Part shown: one piece after another, positions 11,301-23,335 of the stretch
Layout: each line of letters starts with the position of its first letter
Position numbering within the stretch: position 1 is the first letter of the stretch
Assembly: GCF_905475395.1 (NCBI RefSeq)
Contig: NC_058337.1
Location: 92,684,368 to 92,748,367, forward strand
Source: Chrysoperla carnea
Taxonomy: Eukaryota; Arthropoda; Insecta; Neuroptera; Chrysopidae
Reading direction: 5' to 3'
Length of the DNA stretch: 64,000 bases
Made by a program: the position numbers and the translations under genes
Notes under the pieces: generated by a model
The model's database searches: none
Told to the model about the DNA's origin: nothing
Seen by the model: the letters and a program-made list of their open reading frames with translations, nothing else

Positions 11301-14300
11301 ATCATATAGTAAATATAAATCACAGAAAAAATTGTGCATTTTTTAAAAGGATGTGCATTTATCTAAAAGAAATGCTTGTTGCAGCTTAAATTATTTTTAA
11401 ATTGGTTAATATATTACAAAAAATTAACTTTTCGTTTTTAATGTATACTCAAAATTGTTACATGATCGATCGTATCTTTTAAAATCACGTTAAATAAATT
11501 AATACAGTACAGGCACCCATTTTTTTTTTCATAATTCGCAAAAATTTGTACACTCGTATTTATTTTTTATTTTGTTATACTTATTTGAATTAGCATGTTA
11601 TTGGTTCCAAACTCGAAAGACCTTTAACTAGGTATTAAAATAATTACTCTTGATTATCTGCTTTGATACAAATAAGCTGCTTGAAAAAAGTATTCGCTGC
11701 GTGTATAATATTTTCTGCAGTATATTTGAAATTATATAAAAACGAGAATATTTCCTGGAAATATGACAAAATTATTGAATAGTTTTGGCATTTCTGTACT
11801 TTGAGCAAAAGTGAAATAATTTAGCACCGTTGTTGTTTCGAGTATACATTAAATTTTGTGCTTAAAATGGTGCATGATTTAAAAGACCTAAAATTTATAT
11901 TAAATATATACAGCTGTTTACCTTTTACTGTTAATGCTACACAAGGTGTTATCTTTTAATTCGGATGCATAAATTTTAGGTCGATATATTTTGTACATTT
12001 ATTTAAATAATCATATACGAGTAAGTTCGAAAAATGTCATTAAAAAAATTTAATAACATTTGCATAATAATTAAAAGTTAATTGATTGAATCGTGCATTA
12101 GTTACACTTAAATCAATAATATTTAATTTCCAGATATGTTTTCTCTAAACAATTTCGGTATCTCAAAGGGTGGATTTTGATATGATGAAAAATTTAAAAA
12201 TGTTTACTTTGAAAGTTTTAAAAATCTGAATTTGAAATTTTCGATTAAATTCAATTCTAGAAATTTTTCAATTAAATGTTAAAGGTTTAAAATTTTTTTT
12301 TTAATCCCGAAGTTTATGCTTTTTTGTATCTGTGCTCGACGAGTATAAGTTTTATTACTAAGGTGGCAAGAGAAATTACTCGAATTGTGCCTTACAATAG
12401 GTTAAAGGCAAATTAAGCAAACGAAAACTTTCTTTAAGACACATGAAAAAAGCTTGAAGATATGTGAATAGATATTTAAGGAGTCGCTCAATTTTTTGGG
12501 ACGAAAAATATTTTTGTTGTTTTGAAATTTGAAAATACTTTTGATAAGGATACATCCGTTGAAGAATTTAATATTAAAATTTATATCACAATTTTCGACT
12601 CCGAGAAATTATGAGTATACAAATTTATCTCCATGACGTAAACAAGCAAATCACCATAAAACATTTAATTTATTTTATATTATTCACAACTCTAGTTTGT
12701 AAGTAAATTAGTAGAAATTATGCCATTTAATTAAATGTTCTCACTCTCTTGTTCACTCTCCTCTTCATTTAATATTTATTTAAACTCAGTATTTTTGGAG
12801 TCGCGAATAGCCGAAATAAAATTCTTACTTTTGCAAACAAAAAGAAATCAACTAATGATTTTTTAAATAAATGTACATCCGATTATAATATTTAATCGAT
12901 TTTATAAGCAAAAGGCATTAAAACAGCATTACTTCAATGTTAAAAAATCTCTAAATAACAGCCGAAAGGGACGTAGTACATTCAGAAGCTATAAAAATAT
13001 AACATGTTATTTTTTTATGAATAGTTTTGTAGATTATATAATTAATAGATAATAATTAGATATATTTGTATTTGTTTCTTTTATTAAATATATGAACATA
13101 ACTTTAAAGATTTAAAATTTAATTTCAATGAATTTTAAAAAATTTAATTTACATAACAAGATTCTATTTATAATATTTATATAATTATTTTATTTAATAT
13201 TATAAGATAAAAATAATGGTATTTATTTTATAATAAATTGAATGAAGAATGAGAACGAGATATTTTAAACGTTTATGTCCACCGTCTGGCTATTGTCTCA
13301 CGAAAATACTTTAGAAATTGGAAATTACAATAATTTTTTCTTTTTTGTTATCGGTTGTGGAGTTTATCCAAAGGAAGTCATTTAATACGTATAATACAAT
13401 TAAAAATGAGGTGGAAAAATATTCGTATAAAAATTTTAAATTTTAACAATATTATAGAATAAAAAGATTCAAATAAGTGAATTTATTTCGCAAACTTCAT
13501 CTGAAAACAGTACGGAATATAATAAATTGAAATAAGGTTTCGTTTTTATTGGAAACAATTTTTTGAAAATGTAATGATATTAAATCAAAGCTTAAGAAAA
13601 AATATAATTCGTTTGGTATGAGTAAATTGTACCGGATCAAGATCATAAACATTTGTATTAAATTAGACATAAGACACCAAAATTTACAAGTTATAAATCT
13701 TGTAGTTTCGTGAAACATGGTTCATATTCGCTGGTGAATTTTATAAAAAAATTTCGGTTGAATGTGAAAGGGAGACAAAACGTTTCCCTTTGTGATCACG
13801 TATTCTAATCGCTTCTAAAACTACTCTTTTCTCACGTTTTGCTTTTTATTTCAATTTCGAGTTATAAGGTATTTTGAGTAAAAATGTAACTAAGCCTGTT
13901 ACCGCCGGCTTATTTATCCAAAGAAATTTCTGTCATAATTCTATTTACTGTAGTATGGTTAGTTTGAAGAATATTATGAGTATTTTAGTTACAGCAATTA
14001 AAATCGTTTAAGTATACTGTCTTCATAATCCAAAGTGCCCTGACTCCAACCATTTTCCAAATGTTTTATTATGATAAAATGCAACTTTCTATGAAAAAAA
14101 TTTCAAAATTCGATACAGTGATTAGTTGTGTTAAAATGTATACTGCTCCCCATGCCAGTTTGAGATCGTTTTGAATGATCCTAAATAATTTTTTTATTAA
14201 AAACAAAAATTTAATAATTGATTAAATTAATATTAAAAATTAAAAACAAACATTTGGGCATTTAAGATACTTTTACTTATTAAAACCATTTGAAAAAATC

Positions 14301-17300
14301 AAAATTTTATGTAGATGAAGAAATTTGGAGCCTTTTAAGTTATGAAGGCAGTATAATAGATAATTTGCCTTTGAATTTATCATAGCCAAAGAATATTTTA
14401 ACATCAAGAATGAAAATGATGGGGATATTAGTTGGTCACTTTCATCTATCTCATTAGTTAAATATCACTGACTTATTGGTTGTTTGTAAGTACGATTAAC
14501 ATTAGGATAAGGATGGTATTGCTGTAGCAAAAGTGTACATTACATTTTAAATGAAGTGTTCAAAGTAATAAGAGTAGTATAGAGAACTAGACAAGTTATT
14601 ACAGTAGGATGGAAAAGTTCACATCAAACATTCTTTTGCTAGACAAACGCCATTTGGGCAATTCTAAAACTGTTATTTAATGCTTTCAGCTGGACACTTT
14701 TTTAGTTTGACCCCTTTTTTAGATGGACCTGCTTATCTCTACTCTCCATACGTACAATGTATGCCAACAAATCCAACTCCATACGTACAATGTATACAAA
14801 AGATTTAAGTTTGAATAAGAAAAATTTAGCCCTGTAGATATTCTATGAGTAGTAAATCTTCGTTGAAGAATTTTACGTTTTATATCAACATAGTACCTAC
14901 ATTATATGAATCTGCGTTCTTGTGGTAGTTATAATATTCTTTGGTGGCAAGAAAATAATAAACCGAAGTACTTATGTTTAGTCAAAAACAATAAACTTTT
15001 CAATTTAAAGTTCAAAACATGTTTCGTTTGTGGATTAAAATAATTTACGTAGCCATAGTATTTACATTTTGAGCTCTGTGAGAAAGAGGATAGATTTTAA
15101 CACATTTACACCAAAAGTGGTGAAAGATTAGTAGAAAAAAATCATTTTCTGGAAGCAAGAAAATTGGAAGACAACAGAAAATATGAAAACTAAATACAAT
15201 ATTACAATAACTTATAACACACATCCTGTGATTGTCTTTTTGTTTGTGTGTTGTTTGAAAGTTACATTGTGCTAAAAAAAAAACATTTTTTGTTTGTACA
15301 AAAATTTTTCAGAAATAATCTCAAATATTTGGTATATGGATTTGGTTTTAATGCAGTCTTAAAAAATGTTATCAACCACCAAGGTAATCTTAGTACATGA
15401 ACATCATTACATATTTATATTTTAACAAAAATAGGACGGAAAATAAATGATTTTGATTAAAATAAAACCAGAATTATGAATTTGGGAATATGCGAATGAC
15501 AGATCGTTTTTTATATGGTAAAAACTTATTATAAATCTAAAATCACTCGCTCATACTTATATGACATTGGGAACAGAAACATTGACGGCTGTTTATAATT
15601 TCTAAAGGCTTAATTTATAAAACTTAGTTCACTTTCTTTAGATGATGTCTTCTGGGCAATTGAGAGCCGGTATTTACAAAGAAAGTAAATTTTGATAGTA
15701 TAGGAATTTTTTGACGTAGATAGTTATATATTTTAATCAAGTTTATTATCTTGATTAGTTGTATTATAATTTCTGCACACCATCAAAATCTGGGGGTTTT
15801 ATGTATGGGATACCGACTCGTAACTTTAATTTTATTGCTCAGCAGTTACTTACATGTTTCTATAACACAGATAGTTCATGCAATTGTAATTATCAACATG
15901 CAGATTACAGATAGCATTGAAGTAGAAAGTTTAACTAAGATTTACCAATTTACAATTTTTCTGGATCAGCCCTTATTGTATATAACGTGGTCCAATCGTT
16001 CTGGCAGTGATTTATTTATCCAATTTTTAGACTACTTCGAGTTTATGCCATTAATAGTTAAATTTATATTCTGATATGATTTTAAAAAATTTCGCTCCCA
16101 ATGTACCGTATTAGCTTGAAAAATAGGATTTTTTTACAGTTCATGAAATACATTTATATTTACATTATATGTGTATAAAGTTATAATTAAAAACAAAAAA
16201 ATTTTTGATTTTCGATATTTAAATCTTTTTAAAATTTCGAATTTTTTAAAAACGGTTTTCTATAGTGATATTTTCAAAAAGATTAAAATTTAATACAACC
16301 GGGCATTGATGTTTATCGCCTGTTAGTACGCTTTATAAATTTTTTAATAATTATTTATATTTTTGATAGTCTAAAATTGTATATGACTATGTGATATACA
16401 GGCTGGTAGTGCTAGACCTTGACATGTAAGTCGTCACTACCCTATTAAAAATGGTAAGTACAAAAGTTATAGATTTTTTTATTACCAATAACTTTCCAAT
16501 TTAACTTTTTTCACTAAAATAAACACTTTACCCACAAATCGCTAAAAACCATTTGTTACCCCTTTTCACCCCCGGCGCATCCCTTTCCGGCTAAATTCAG
16601 CTGTTTTAAGTTTGTTTCCTGAGTTATACATATTATGTCTTATACAAAAAAACGGATCAGATCCTGCAACTAATTTTTTCCAAATTTAACTAATATCAGA
16701 AGTATTTAGATTGGTCTATAATCTATATGGACTTTAAGAACTTTAGGCCATCAAGTTAACTCTTACTAAAAGTTTAATTTAAAACTTTTTTAAATGAATG
16801 TTTCTGTTACATATAATAGCAACCTCCTTAGAGATTAATAAAGTTCTAATAATAATTTGATTACATACATTTTCTTAAAAAGACCGATCTTAAAATAATT
16901 CTCTAAAAAAATTTTAAAATTCTCTTTTGATGGATCACAGTAGAATACCGTTTTCAACATTTTAAAATCTTCGTATAAAATATAAAGGTATATAATTGTT
17001 TGATCTACACAATTTTTTATTTCAGATTTTTATACTTTCGAATTACACAACCAAATTACATTTCACGAAGTTTAAAAAGATTTTATTTTATGTAGTTTCA
17101 AAAAAAAGTTAAAGTTAAACAAATTGTTCGACTGCTTGGAACTAATATTCGAGATCAAATTAAATTCGGTTAGGGAAACAGTAAAAACATGTTTGGATTA
17201 AAAGTTGGCGATAATTGAGATTCCTGCAAAAACTGATTTACCAAAATATAACATTAAGGCCCATTACGTATGTTTTTAAAGAAAAGTATTGATACTTTTT

Positions 17301-17486
17301 AATGTTCCAGATTATTTTTCATTACGCACACACGTTAATTAGAAAAAAAGTGAATATTCTTTAACAAATGTGTTCAAATTGTGTTAGTGGTGAGTTTTTT
17401 TTCTTTTTTTAAAACAATTATTACCCAACAATAGATTATTCGTTTATAATCATTTTTTTTATAAAAAATTGTTTATATTTAATATT
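8357..17486. other. Long AT-rich intergenic region between Amt-like gene and MCU
   Basis: Nine kilobases of very AT-rich sequence without a supportable gene. Short tandem copies of CTCCATACGTACAATGTAT lie at about 14743 and 14779. A GC-richer patch at 16395-16640 (from ACAGGCTGGTAGTGCTAGAC) looks like a repeat fragment. Open frames of 60-107 codons, including a hydrophobic one at 15751-16074, show no family motif. The 3' UTR of the MCU gene must lie just left of 17487; an AATAAA on the minus strand (17486-17491) overlaps the MCU stop. Confidence 0.5.
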
Positions 17487-19846
17487 TTATTTTGATTTTA
17501 ATGTAACGAATTTTTTTAATTTATCCATGGTTGTCTCTTTTTTAAATGAGTCTTGAAATTGAACTGTATAAGTTGGTGGTAATTTCATTGTCAATGGATC
17601 ACGTAGTCGACGTAAATCTTTTTCAATCCAACGTATTCTATCCTTTAACGAATTGTATTGATTTAAATCCAAACCTAATTTTTTCGCTTTTTTATGTAAC
17701 GTTAATAAATGTTGACGATCTTTTACTTCTGGTAAAATGTATTCCTGTAAATATATAAAATATAAATTAATTAAGAAGAGACAAGAGAAACATGATCAAA
17801 ATACATAAGGTCTGTTCTTCAAGTAAAGTCCTTATAAAATATTTTATAAAAATTATTTTCTATTTTGTAGTTCAGCTAGGTACAAAAGCGAGTTTTTGAG
17901 TTTTTTGAACTATTATTTTTTTAATAGATTTTTAGAACCATCAATCAATCAAATTGTCCTTCCAGTAGTCATATGCTTATCTCAAACAATAAGTTACATA
18001 AGCTTCACTACACGCCTTGGTATTGGGCACAATGCAACGTGTTTTCAGATATGGAAAAAATTCATTAATCCAAAAAATCCTGAACAAGAAAATTGGACAA
18101 ACTTATTAAATTATTGTATTACTAACAGTCCTTGATAAGTATGCGAAGTTTCAATACCACCCGACGTTTTGAAGCGGGTGAAAATCATGTTCAAAGATTC
18201 TGTTACATAGATATATAGCAAGCTAATAAAAGCGTGTTATAAATCAAAATGTATGATAAAATTTGGAATCTCACAGGATTTGTTCATAAATATTATTGTC
18301 TCGATATACTCCTCCTATATATTGATCAATATCGATACTGAATCAATAATTTGGGCGTCTGAGGTAAACTGGATGTTTTAGTACTTACTTGTTTCGTTAA
18401 CACAAAATATGCGTAACCAGCCATTGCAGTACCATATGTTACAAAATATGTTACAGGTTCCATAATATCCCATGAATATTCCCACCAGGTTAATCTTGCA
18501 AGTATACCAAATTGCACGGACATTAAACCTAACCCCAGCCACGTTAATACATTCGTTCTTCTTTGAGCAACAACTTCTAATTCTTGACGTTTCTGTTAAA
18601 AAAAAGTTATATTATAGGAAATTGCTTTTCAAAAAAATCAATTAAGTTAAACTTACGAGTTCCATTGGTTCAATTTCACATTTTAATTGTTCTAATGTTT
18701 TATGTAATTCTCGCTCTTTCTGAATTTGGTGTTCTTCTACATTTAAAGCTTCATAAAGTTGATGAACTAAATTTTTAACATCACTTAGTCTGTGAAATAA
18801 AGCATTTAATATTTATTATTTGTGATGACGCTAATTTTAAAATTGACAGTTATTTCAGAAATAAAATTGTCTGATTAAAATAGCTAAAATTTTGAGTTAA
18901 TATTTTTAAAATGATATATTAAAGTATACCGATTTTAAGTTTTCTTGAGCATAAAGTTTTAGAGTAAAACTGCTCCGTTCGAGCGGGTAGTAATCATATG
19001 CAGTCTGTGCCTAGCGGCCATCTAAGCTAGTAATATTTAAGTCTTTTGTTTACGCATAAATTTTAGATTTTGACATGTGACATCACAAAGATATTGACCC
19101 ACACTGCTCCTTGTCACACATGTCACATTTGATTGAACTCCTGCCAATCCTTTATCATGTGACGTAATTTATGGATGGCCCCTTAGAGTCTATTTGTATA
19201 AAGAGTATTCAAAAATTTTCAGCATTTTGCCACTCGAATCCCTCGATTAAATATTATTCGGTTTGTTTTTTGCTAATTAATGAATATAAAATTATTCATT
19301 TTTAGGGCTTTTATATTATGGTATGGTTAATTTCTTCAACTATTAAAAAAATGAATGAATATATATTACCTTCGAATTTCTTCTTGTGTAAGTCGTTCTT
19401 GTGCCGGTGTATTTACAAAATATAAATTATCATTTATAAGTATAAAAAAATCATCTTCTAATAAACTTTCAATTGTATTTGATGCAGCTATTCGAATACC
19501 TTCTTTTGATTGTATTGTAACACGATCAATACCTTTATCTTCATTCTTTATCATTTCACGGAAATCGCCAACTGTATTTGATATTGGTCGTAATGTAAAT
19601 CTACATCGTTCTTTACGACTTGGCAGCGGTATTGTTATTTGAGGTAGCCCACGGTAATATGTTATACTCACTGTAATAAAAAAAAAAAGAATATTAGTTA
19701 ATATTCATGAAATTTGTAATGTTTAAGATTACAATAAGTTTGCATTTATATTTCATATTTACACCAATGTAGTATATTTGTTTGCATTTTTTTATTTTTC
19801 ACCTAACCTTACCGTTCTCGAAATATAGCGTTCTTTTTAAAAGCAT
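17487..19846 (-). CDS. MCU: Mitochondrial calcium uniporter pore subunit MCU
   Basis: Minus-strand exons 19370..19670, 18657..18789, 18389..18592 and 17487..17744 are certain; 19813..19846 is a proposed first exon. All introns (142, 580, 64 and 644 bases) have GT..AG ends and phases agree. The joined frame is 309 residues. The N-terminal domain starts [20 protein letters not shown] and is followed by a coiled coil ([20 protein letters not shown]). Then come membrane span 1 near residues 171-190, the WDIMEP selectivity-filter motif at 197-202 (Asp198 and Glu201 coordinate Ca2+), span 2 near 204-220, and a second coiled coil ([20 protein letters not shown]). MCU forms the Ca2+ channel of the inner mitochondrial membrane with EMRE and MICU1. 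The proposed start, [11 protein letters not shown], is short for a targeting peptide, so a longer N-terminus from a distant exon is likely as well or instead. Confidence 0.93.
18950..19200. repeat. GC-richer patch in MCU intron, probable repeat insertion
   Basis: Within the 580-base intron, the interval from CTGCTCCGTTCGAGCGGG to about GATGGCCCCTTAGAG is richer in G and C than its flanks. It contains two oppositely oriented CATGTGAC motifs. It resembles an old repeat insertion but I found no second copy in the window. Confidence 0.3.
19813..19846 (-). other. MCU: Candidate (alternative) first coding exon of MCU
   Basis: Reading the minus strand, ATG at 19846 opens [11 protein letters not shown] and ends with a single G before GTAAGG, a good donor. 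The next MCU exon begins with TG after an ..ATTACAG acceptor, so the split codon becomes GTG (Val) and the frame continues into [10 protein letters not shown]. An in-frame stop lies immediately upstream of the ATG, so the exon cannot be longer in this frame. The peptide has Lys and Arg among hydrophobic residues, but only 12 residues precede the conserved domain. Chance agreement of phase and donor is possible. Confidence 0.5.
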
Positions 19847-20345
19847 TTTTTAGTTATTATTAATAAAAAAGTAATATTTATCCATTAAAAAAACTCGTAT
19901 GATAGTTAAGCTCTACAAATTTAGTTTACTATGATTTCTTCGTCATTTTCCAATGTGTACGGTACCCCTTTGAAAAAAATATTCGACCAGTCATCAAATG
20001 CACACGATTTTTGTACTTTTTGGGTCAAAATTACTTTATATACAGAGTTTTATCGAAATTGGAGATTAAAAAATTTCTTGATTTTTTGCAATTTTTTTAA
20101 AGGGTAGTACCCCTTTGAAAAAATCGAGAAAAACGAAAAAAAAATTTATGTTTTGGAATTTGATGAAACTCGGTGGATAGGGTAATTTTGATCCAAAAAG
20201 TATAAAAATCAGGTTTATTTAATGATTGGACCTATAGAAAGTTACAGTGTCAGCGAGAAATAAGTGAGAGCTATAACGTGATAGTCTTTGTTTTGAAAGG
20301 AGGAATTGTCCAGCAAAGCGGGCGGGTATCTGCTAGTTTACCAGT
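19847..20345. repeat. Repeat-derived sequence with repeated CCCCTTTGAAAAAA motif
   Basis: GGTACCCCTTTGAAAAAAAT near 19961 recurs as AGTACCCCTTTGAAAAAATC near 20105. The interval ends in AAAGCGGGCGGGTATCTGCT near 20320, a tail type widespread in insect interspersed repeats; a related end occurs near 23310. No coding sequence is supported. A distant MCU first exon could lie anywhere to the right but was not found. Confidence 0.45.
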
Positions 20346-20589
20346 AAACTGCTGGTAAATTACCGGAAAATTAACCAAATAAGTTTAAATAATGCCATCG
20401 AGCATATCTACAACATTTTACCGCCGCAATTAAGCATAACGCGGGGTATATAAATATTAAATGAAATTTTGTATTTCTTGTTCTAGTTTTATTATTCAAA
20501 ATAGTGTGATCAAATTAACTTTTTGAATATTTTAATTCTGAGTTCGGAGAAAAAAATTGAATTTAGTAGATCATTATGATACAAATTGA

Positions 20590-21245
20590 AGAAACTAAAA
20601 TCTAACATTTTTTGATGGTCGGAAGGGGTCCAAAAAAATGGTAAAGTGGCCTAATCCGGACTTCGCGTGAGACACCGTCGGATTGAGTTAAAAATAAAAA
20701 AGCCTTTAATAAGCTTAGGCGCCGTAAAAAGGCGAAAAAAATGAGCTGCGAATGAACCCGATTGGTCCATCGATGTCCCCACAAATTGCAAAAAACCATC
20801 GATTTTGCTCGAAATTTCAAAACTTCATAGCTTTTGTTGTTTTAAAGATTCAAAGCTGAGATTTAAATGGATTGTAGCTTTTGTGCCCATGAAGTATCAC
20901 ACACAATTTCAGCAAGATCGAATGTATACTTTTTGCAAGCCGTAGCTGAATGCAAAAAACAGGACTTTTGTAAAATGGCCCTAAAAAAGTTGTGGTGCGG
21001 TAACGCGCTATTTTTTTTACACATAGTATACATAATGTGATATGATTTATATGCGCTCCCACCATTTAATGAAATTTCATTTTTTTGGTACGGAGCCCTC
21101 AAAAACAGTTGTACTGGACCAAATTGTAAATCTAAACCATTCTCGAATCTCCACGAACACACACAAAAAAATTCATCAAAATCGGTCCAGCCGTCTAGGA
21201 GGAGTTCAATTACATACACACGCACACAAGAAATATATATATTAA
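20590..21245 (+). repeat. Retroposon-like repeat ending in ATATATATTAAG tail
   Basis: A block richer in GC than its surroundings that contains TTTTTTGGTACGGAGCCCTC and then TCAAAATCGGTCCAGCCGTC, followed by an ACACACGCACACAAG stretch and an ATATATATTAAG end. This order (GGTACGGA, AAAATCGGTxCAxCCGT, CACACA, AT tail) is the usual 3' end of common insect non-LTR or related repeats. Frames on the minus strand of up to 120 codons here are shadows of the repeat and show no protein motif. Confidence 0.6.
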
Positions 21246-22849
21246 GATTTAGAAAAAAACATCTTGCACACTAAAATGAATTTGAACTATTTTTGTATAT
21301 TTAAATGAATGCCATTTAAATGATTTCATTTAAATAACTACATTCAAGTTATGTGAACTAAACAGACATACAATAATTAGGTGGATTAGGTTTAGAAGAG
21401 CGTTCAAGGAATTAAAAAAAATAAATAACAACATATTACAATTAATATGATTTGTTTTCTGGTCTATTTATTAACAAATAAATAATTAATTAACTAATTA
21501 CCTACAAAATAAATAAACATTATAAATTTATAAAAAAATAAAAATAATGTGTGCAGTCATAATACTAAACTAATGCACATCAATTATTTCATTTATTATT
21601 TTATTATTATACGAATAATAATTAACAGAAAATATGTTATAAATTATTTAAACTGTATACTGTACCTATAACTACTAACTATAATTCATAAATATTGTTT
21701 ATTCTATGTACTGTTTTAACTAATAAATGAGTCACGAAACTAAACAATATACATTCTTGAATTTTTACCTCTATACGTAAGATAAATGCGGGAAAACTCG
21801 AAAAAAAATCAGAAGCGAGGCTACACTTGAATTTATCATACACGCCCCCCTTGATAAATTAAATGTCAAAAAACTATTTTCATAAAATTGAAAAATTAAA
21901 TGTTTTAAATTAGTTTGAAGCAATTTAATTCCTGTGTACGTACTATAAGATATGAGAATCACTAGAACAAATGAGAAATGTCGTATCCATGATGGGAATT
22001 TTTAGCCATCACGAAATGCAAATTATCTTTGCCTTACTTTCGTTCTACGAGTTTCAATATACTGCATGCGAAATGAAAAAAATAGATTTGAATCGAATGG
22101 CTGTCGAATAAAATTGTTTGTCTTAATAAAATAAACATTTTTTTGCTCTTAAAGATTTTCACCTCATCATCACGATATTATTAAACAAAGCAGAGGAAAT
22201 ATTGTATTTTGATTTTGACAGTTCGAGATTTAAAAAAATTGCATAATTATCAACGATTTTGTAAGTGACAAACTCAAAACTGTGAATCTCAAACTGTGAA
22301 AGTCATATCGTGATGGAGTCATGAAGTGATGGTTTAAGGAACACAAGCAATGCAATACGTACAGATAGGCACGCAGAACATCAAGAGTAACAATTCAGAA
22401 GGGTGAAGACAAATACAAAACCAAGGGGCCACGATGGATGGATATACTCTGTATAAGCAGAATGTCCATCGAGTTAGACTCGAGAGCACCAAAGGCTAGG
22501 TTCGAAAGGATTGAAATTTGACCAAAAATACTTAATATAGTATCTGAAACTTTTGTTTTTCTAGGAAGGCCTACGCAGAACAGTATACTAAAATATCAAA
22601 CAATTTTCAATCTTTTTATCCATGACAATATATGTTTATATTGAGAACATACTCTGTATATAGATGTCTCGTGACGTTCGTATTATAATTTTATTTAATA
22701 AAATTATATTTTTATATAAAAAAACATTATTTAGTAGGATTGCTCGAGCAAAGTATTGTATTGCTTAGATACGATGCGTGTAGATTTATATCGGTATGAC
22801 CCAACAGCCAATAATATGTCGCAAATGGATATATATAACTATTGTAGAT
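21246..22849. other. AT-rich DNA with no gene seen
   Basis: Mostly A/T sequence. A patch at 22330-22520 is GC-richer and may be an old repeat, but its translation gave no recognisable motif. No splice-bounded exon was recognised. Confidence 0.4.
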
Positions 22850-23335
22850 GGAAGTAAGGATGATTGTTTGTTTGTTTATTTTGTTTGTTACGCTTTCACG
22901 CAAAAACTAGTGAATGGTTTTTAATGAAACTGTACAGCAATACAGCTCATAGATTAGAATAACACATGAGCTATAAATTTAACAGATATAGATACTAAAA
23001 AATTTTTTTTACAGAAATCTTTAATTTATGGTTCAAAATCATGATCACAGATGGAGCAGAGTTATGATAATCATTTTGAACCATAAATTAAATATTTCTG
23101 TAAAAATTTAAAATAGTTAATGTCACAATTCATGGCTACCTTTTCTGATATACTCAATGAATTATGACTACTTTACAATTAAAAAAATTGAAAACTGTGC
23201 ATATCTTTTAGTTCCGTAAAACAATCCCTTCAAGTGTTATGGAACGTTTATAAGTGAGATCAAAAAGGTGGAGGCTATAGAGCGGTGTTTTTTACTTTTA
23301 ATCCCAGTGAAGCGGGCGTTTATCAAGCTAGTATA
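22850..23335 (+). repeat. Interspersed repeat with TTTGTTACGCTTTCACGCAA head and GAAGCGGGCG tail
   Basis: The block starts near a TTTGTTTGTTTATTTTGTTTG run and TTACGCTTTCACGCAAAAAC, includes TTTTAATGAAACTGTACAGC, and ends TTTTTAATCCCAGTGAAGCGGGCGT..AGCTAGT. These are conserved pieces of a very widespread insect interspersed repeat whose class I cannot assign. A separate hairpin (22999-23109) sits inside it. Confidence 0.5.
22999..23109. repeat. Hairpin of about 110 bases (small fold-back element)
   Basis: The left arm contains TTTAATTTATGGTTCAAAAT and the right arm ATTTTGAACCATAAATTAAA, so about 45 bases pair with a few mismatches around a loop of about 20 bases. The outer ends are AAATTTTTTTTACAGAAAT and ATTTCTGTAAAAATTT. 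It looks like a small MITE inserted in the surrounding repeat; a structured RNA is less likely. Confidence 0.6.

Noticed and set aside
15751..16074. 107-codon hydrophobic frame
   Set aside because: No family pattern; hydrophobic frames are expected by chance in T-rich DNA, and no splice or neighbour support.
17368..17390. ATG..GTTAGTG|GTGAGT, a possible mini first exon on the plus strand next to MCU
   Set aside because: Seven codons only, in the 3' flank of MCU, with no matching acceptor recognised.
20850..21245. Overlapping frames of 67-120 codons on both strands
   Set aside because: They fall in an interspersed repeat with a recognisable 3' tail and show no protein motif.
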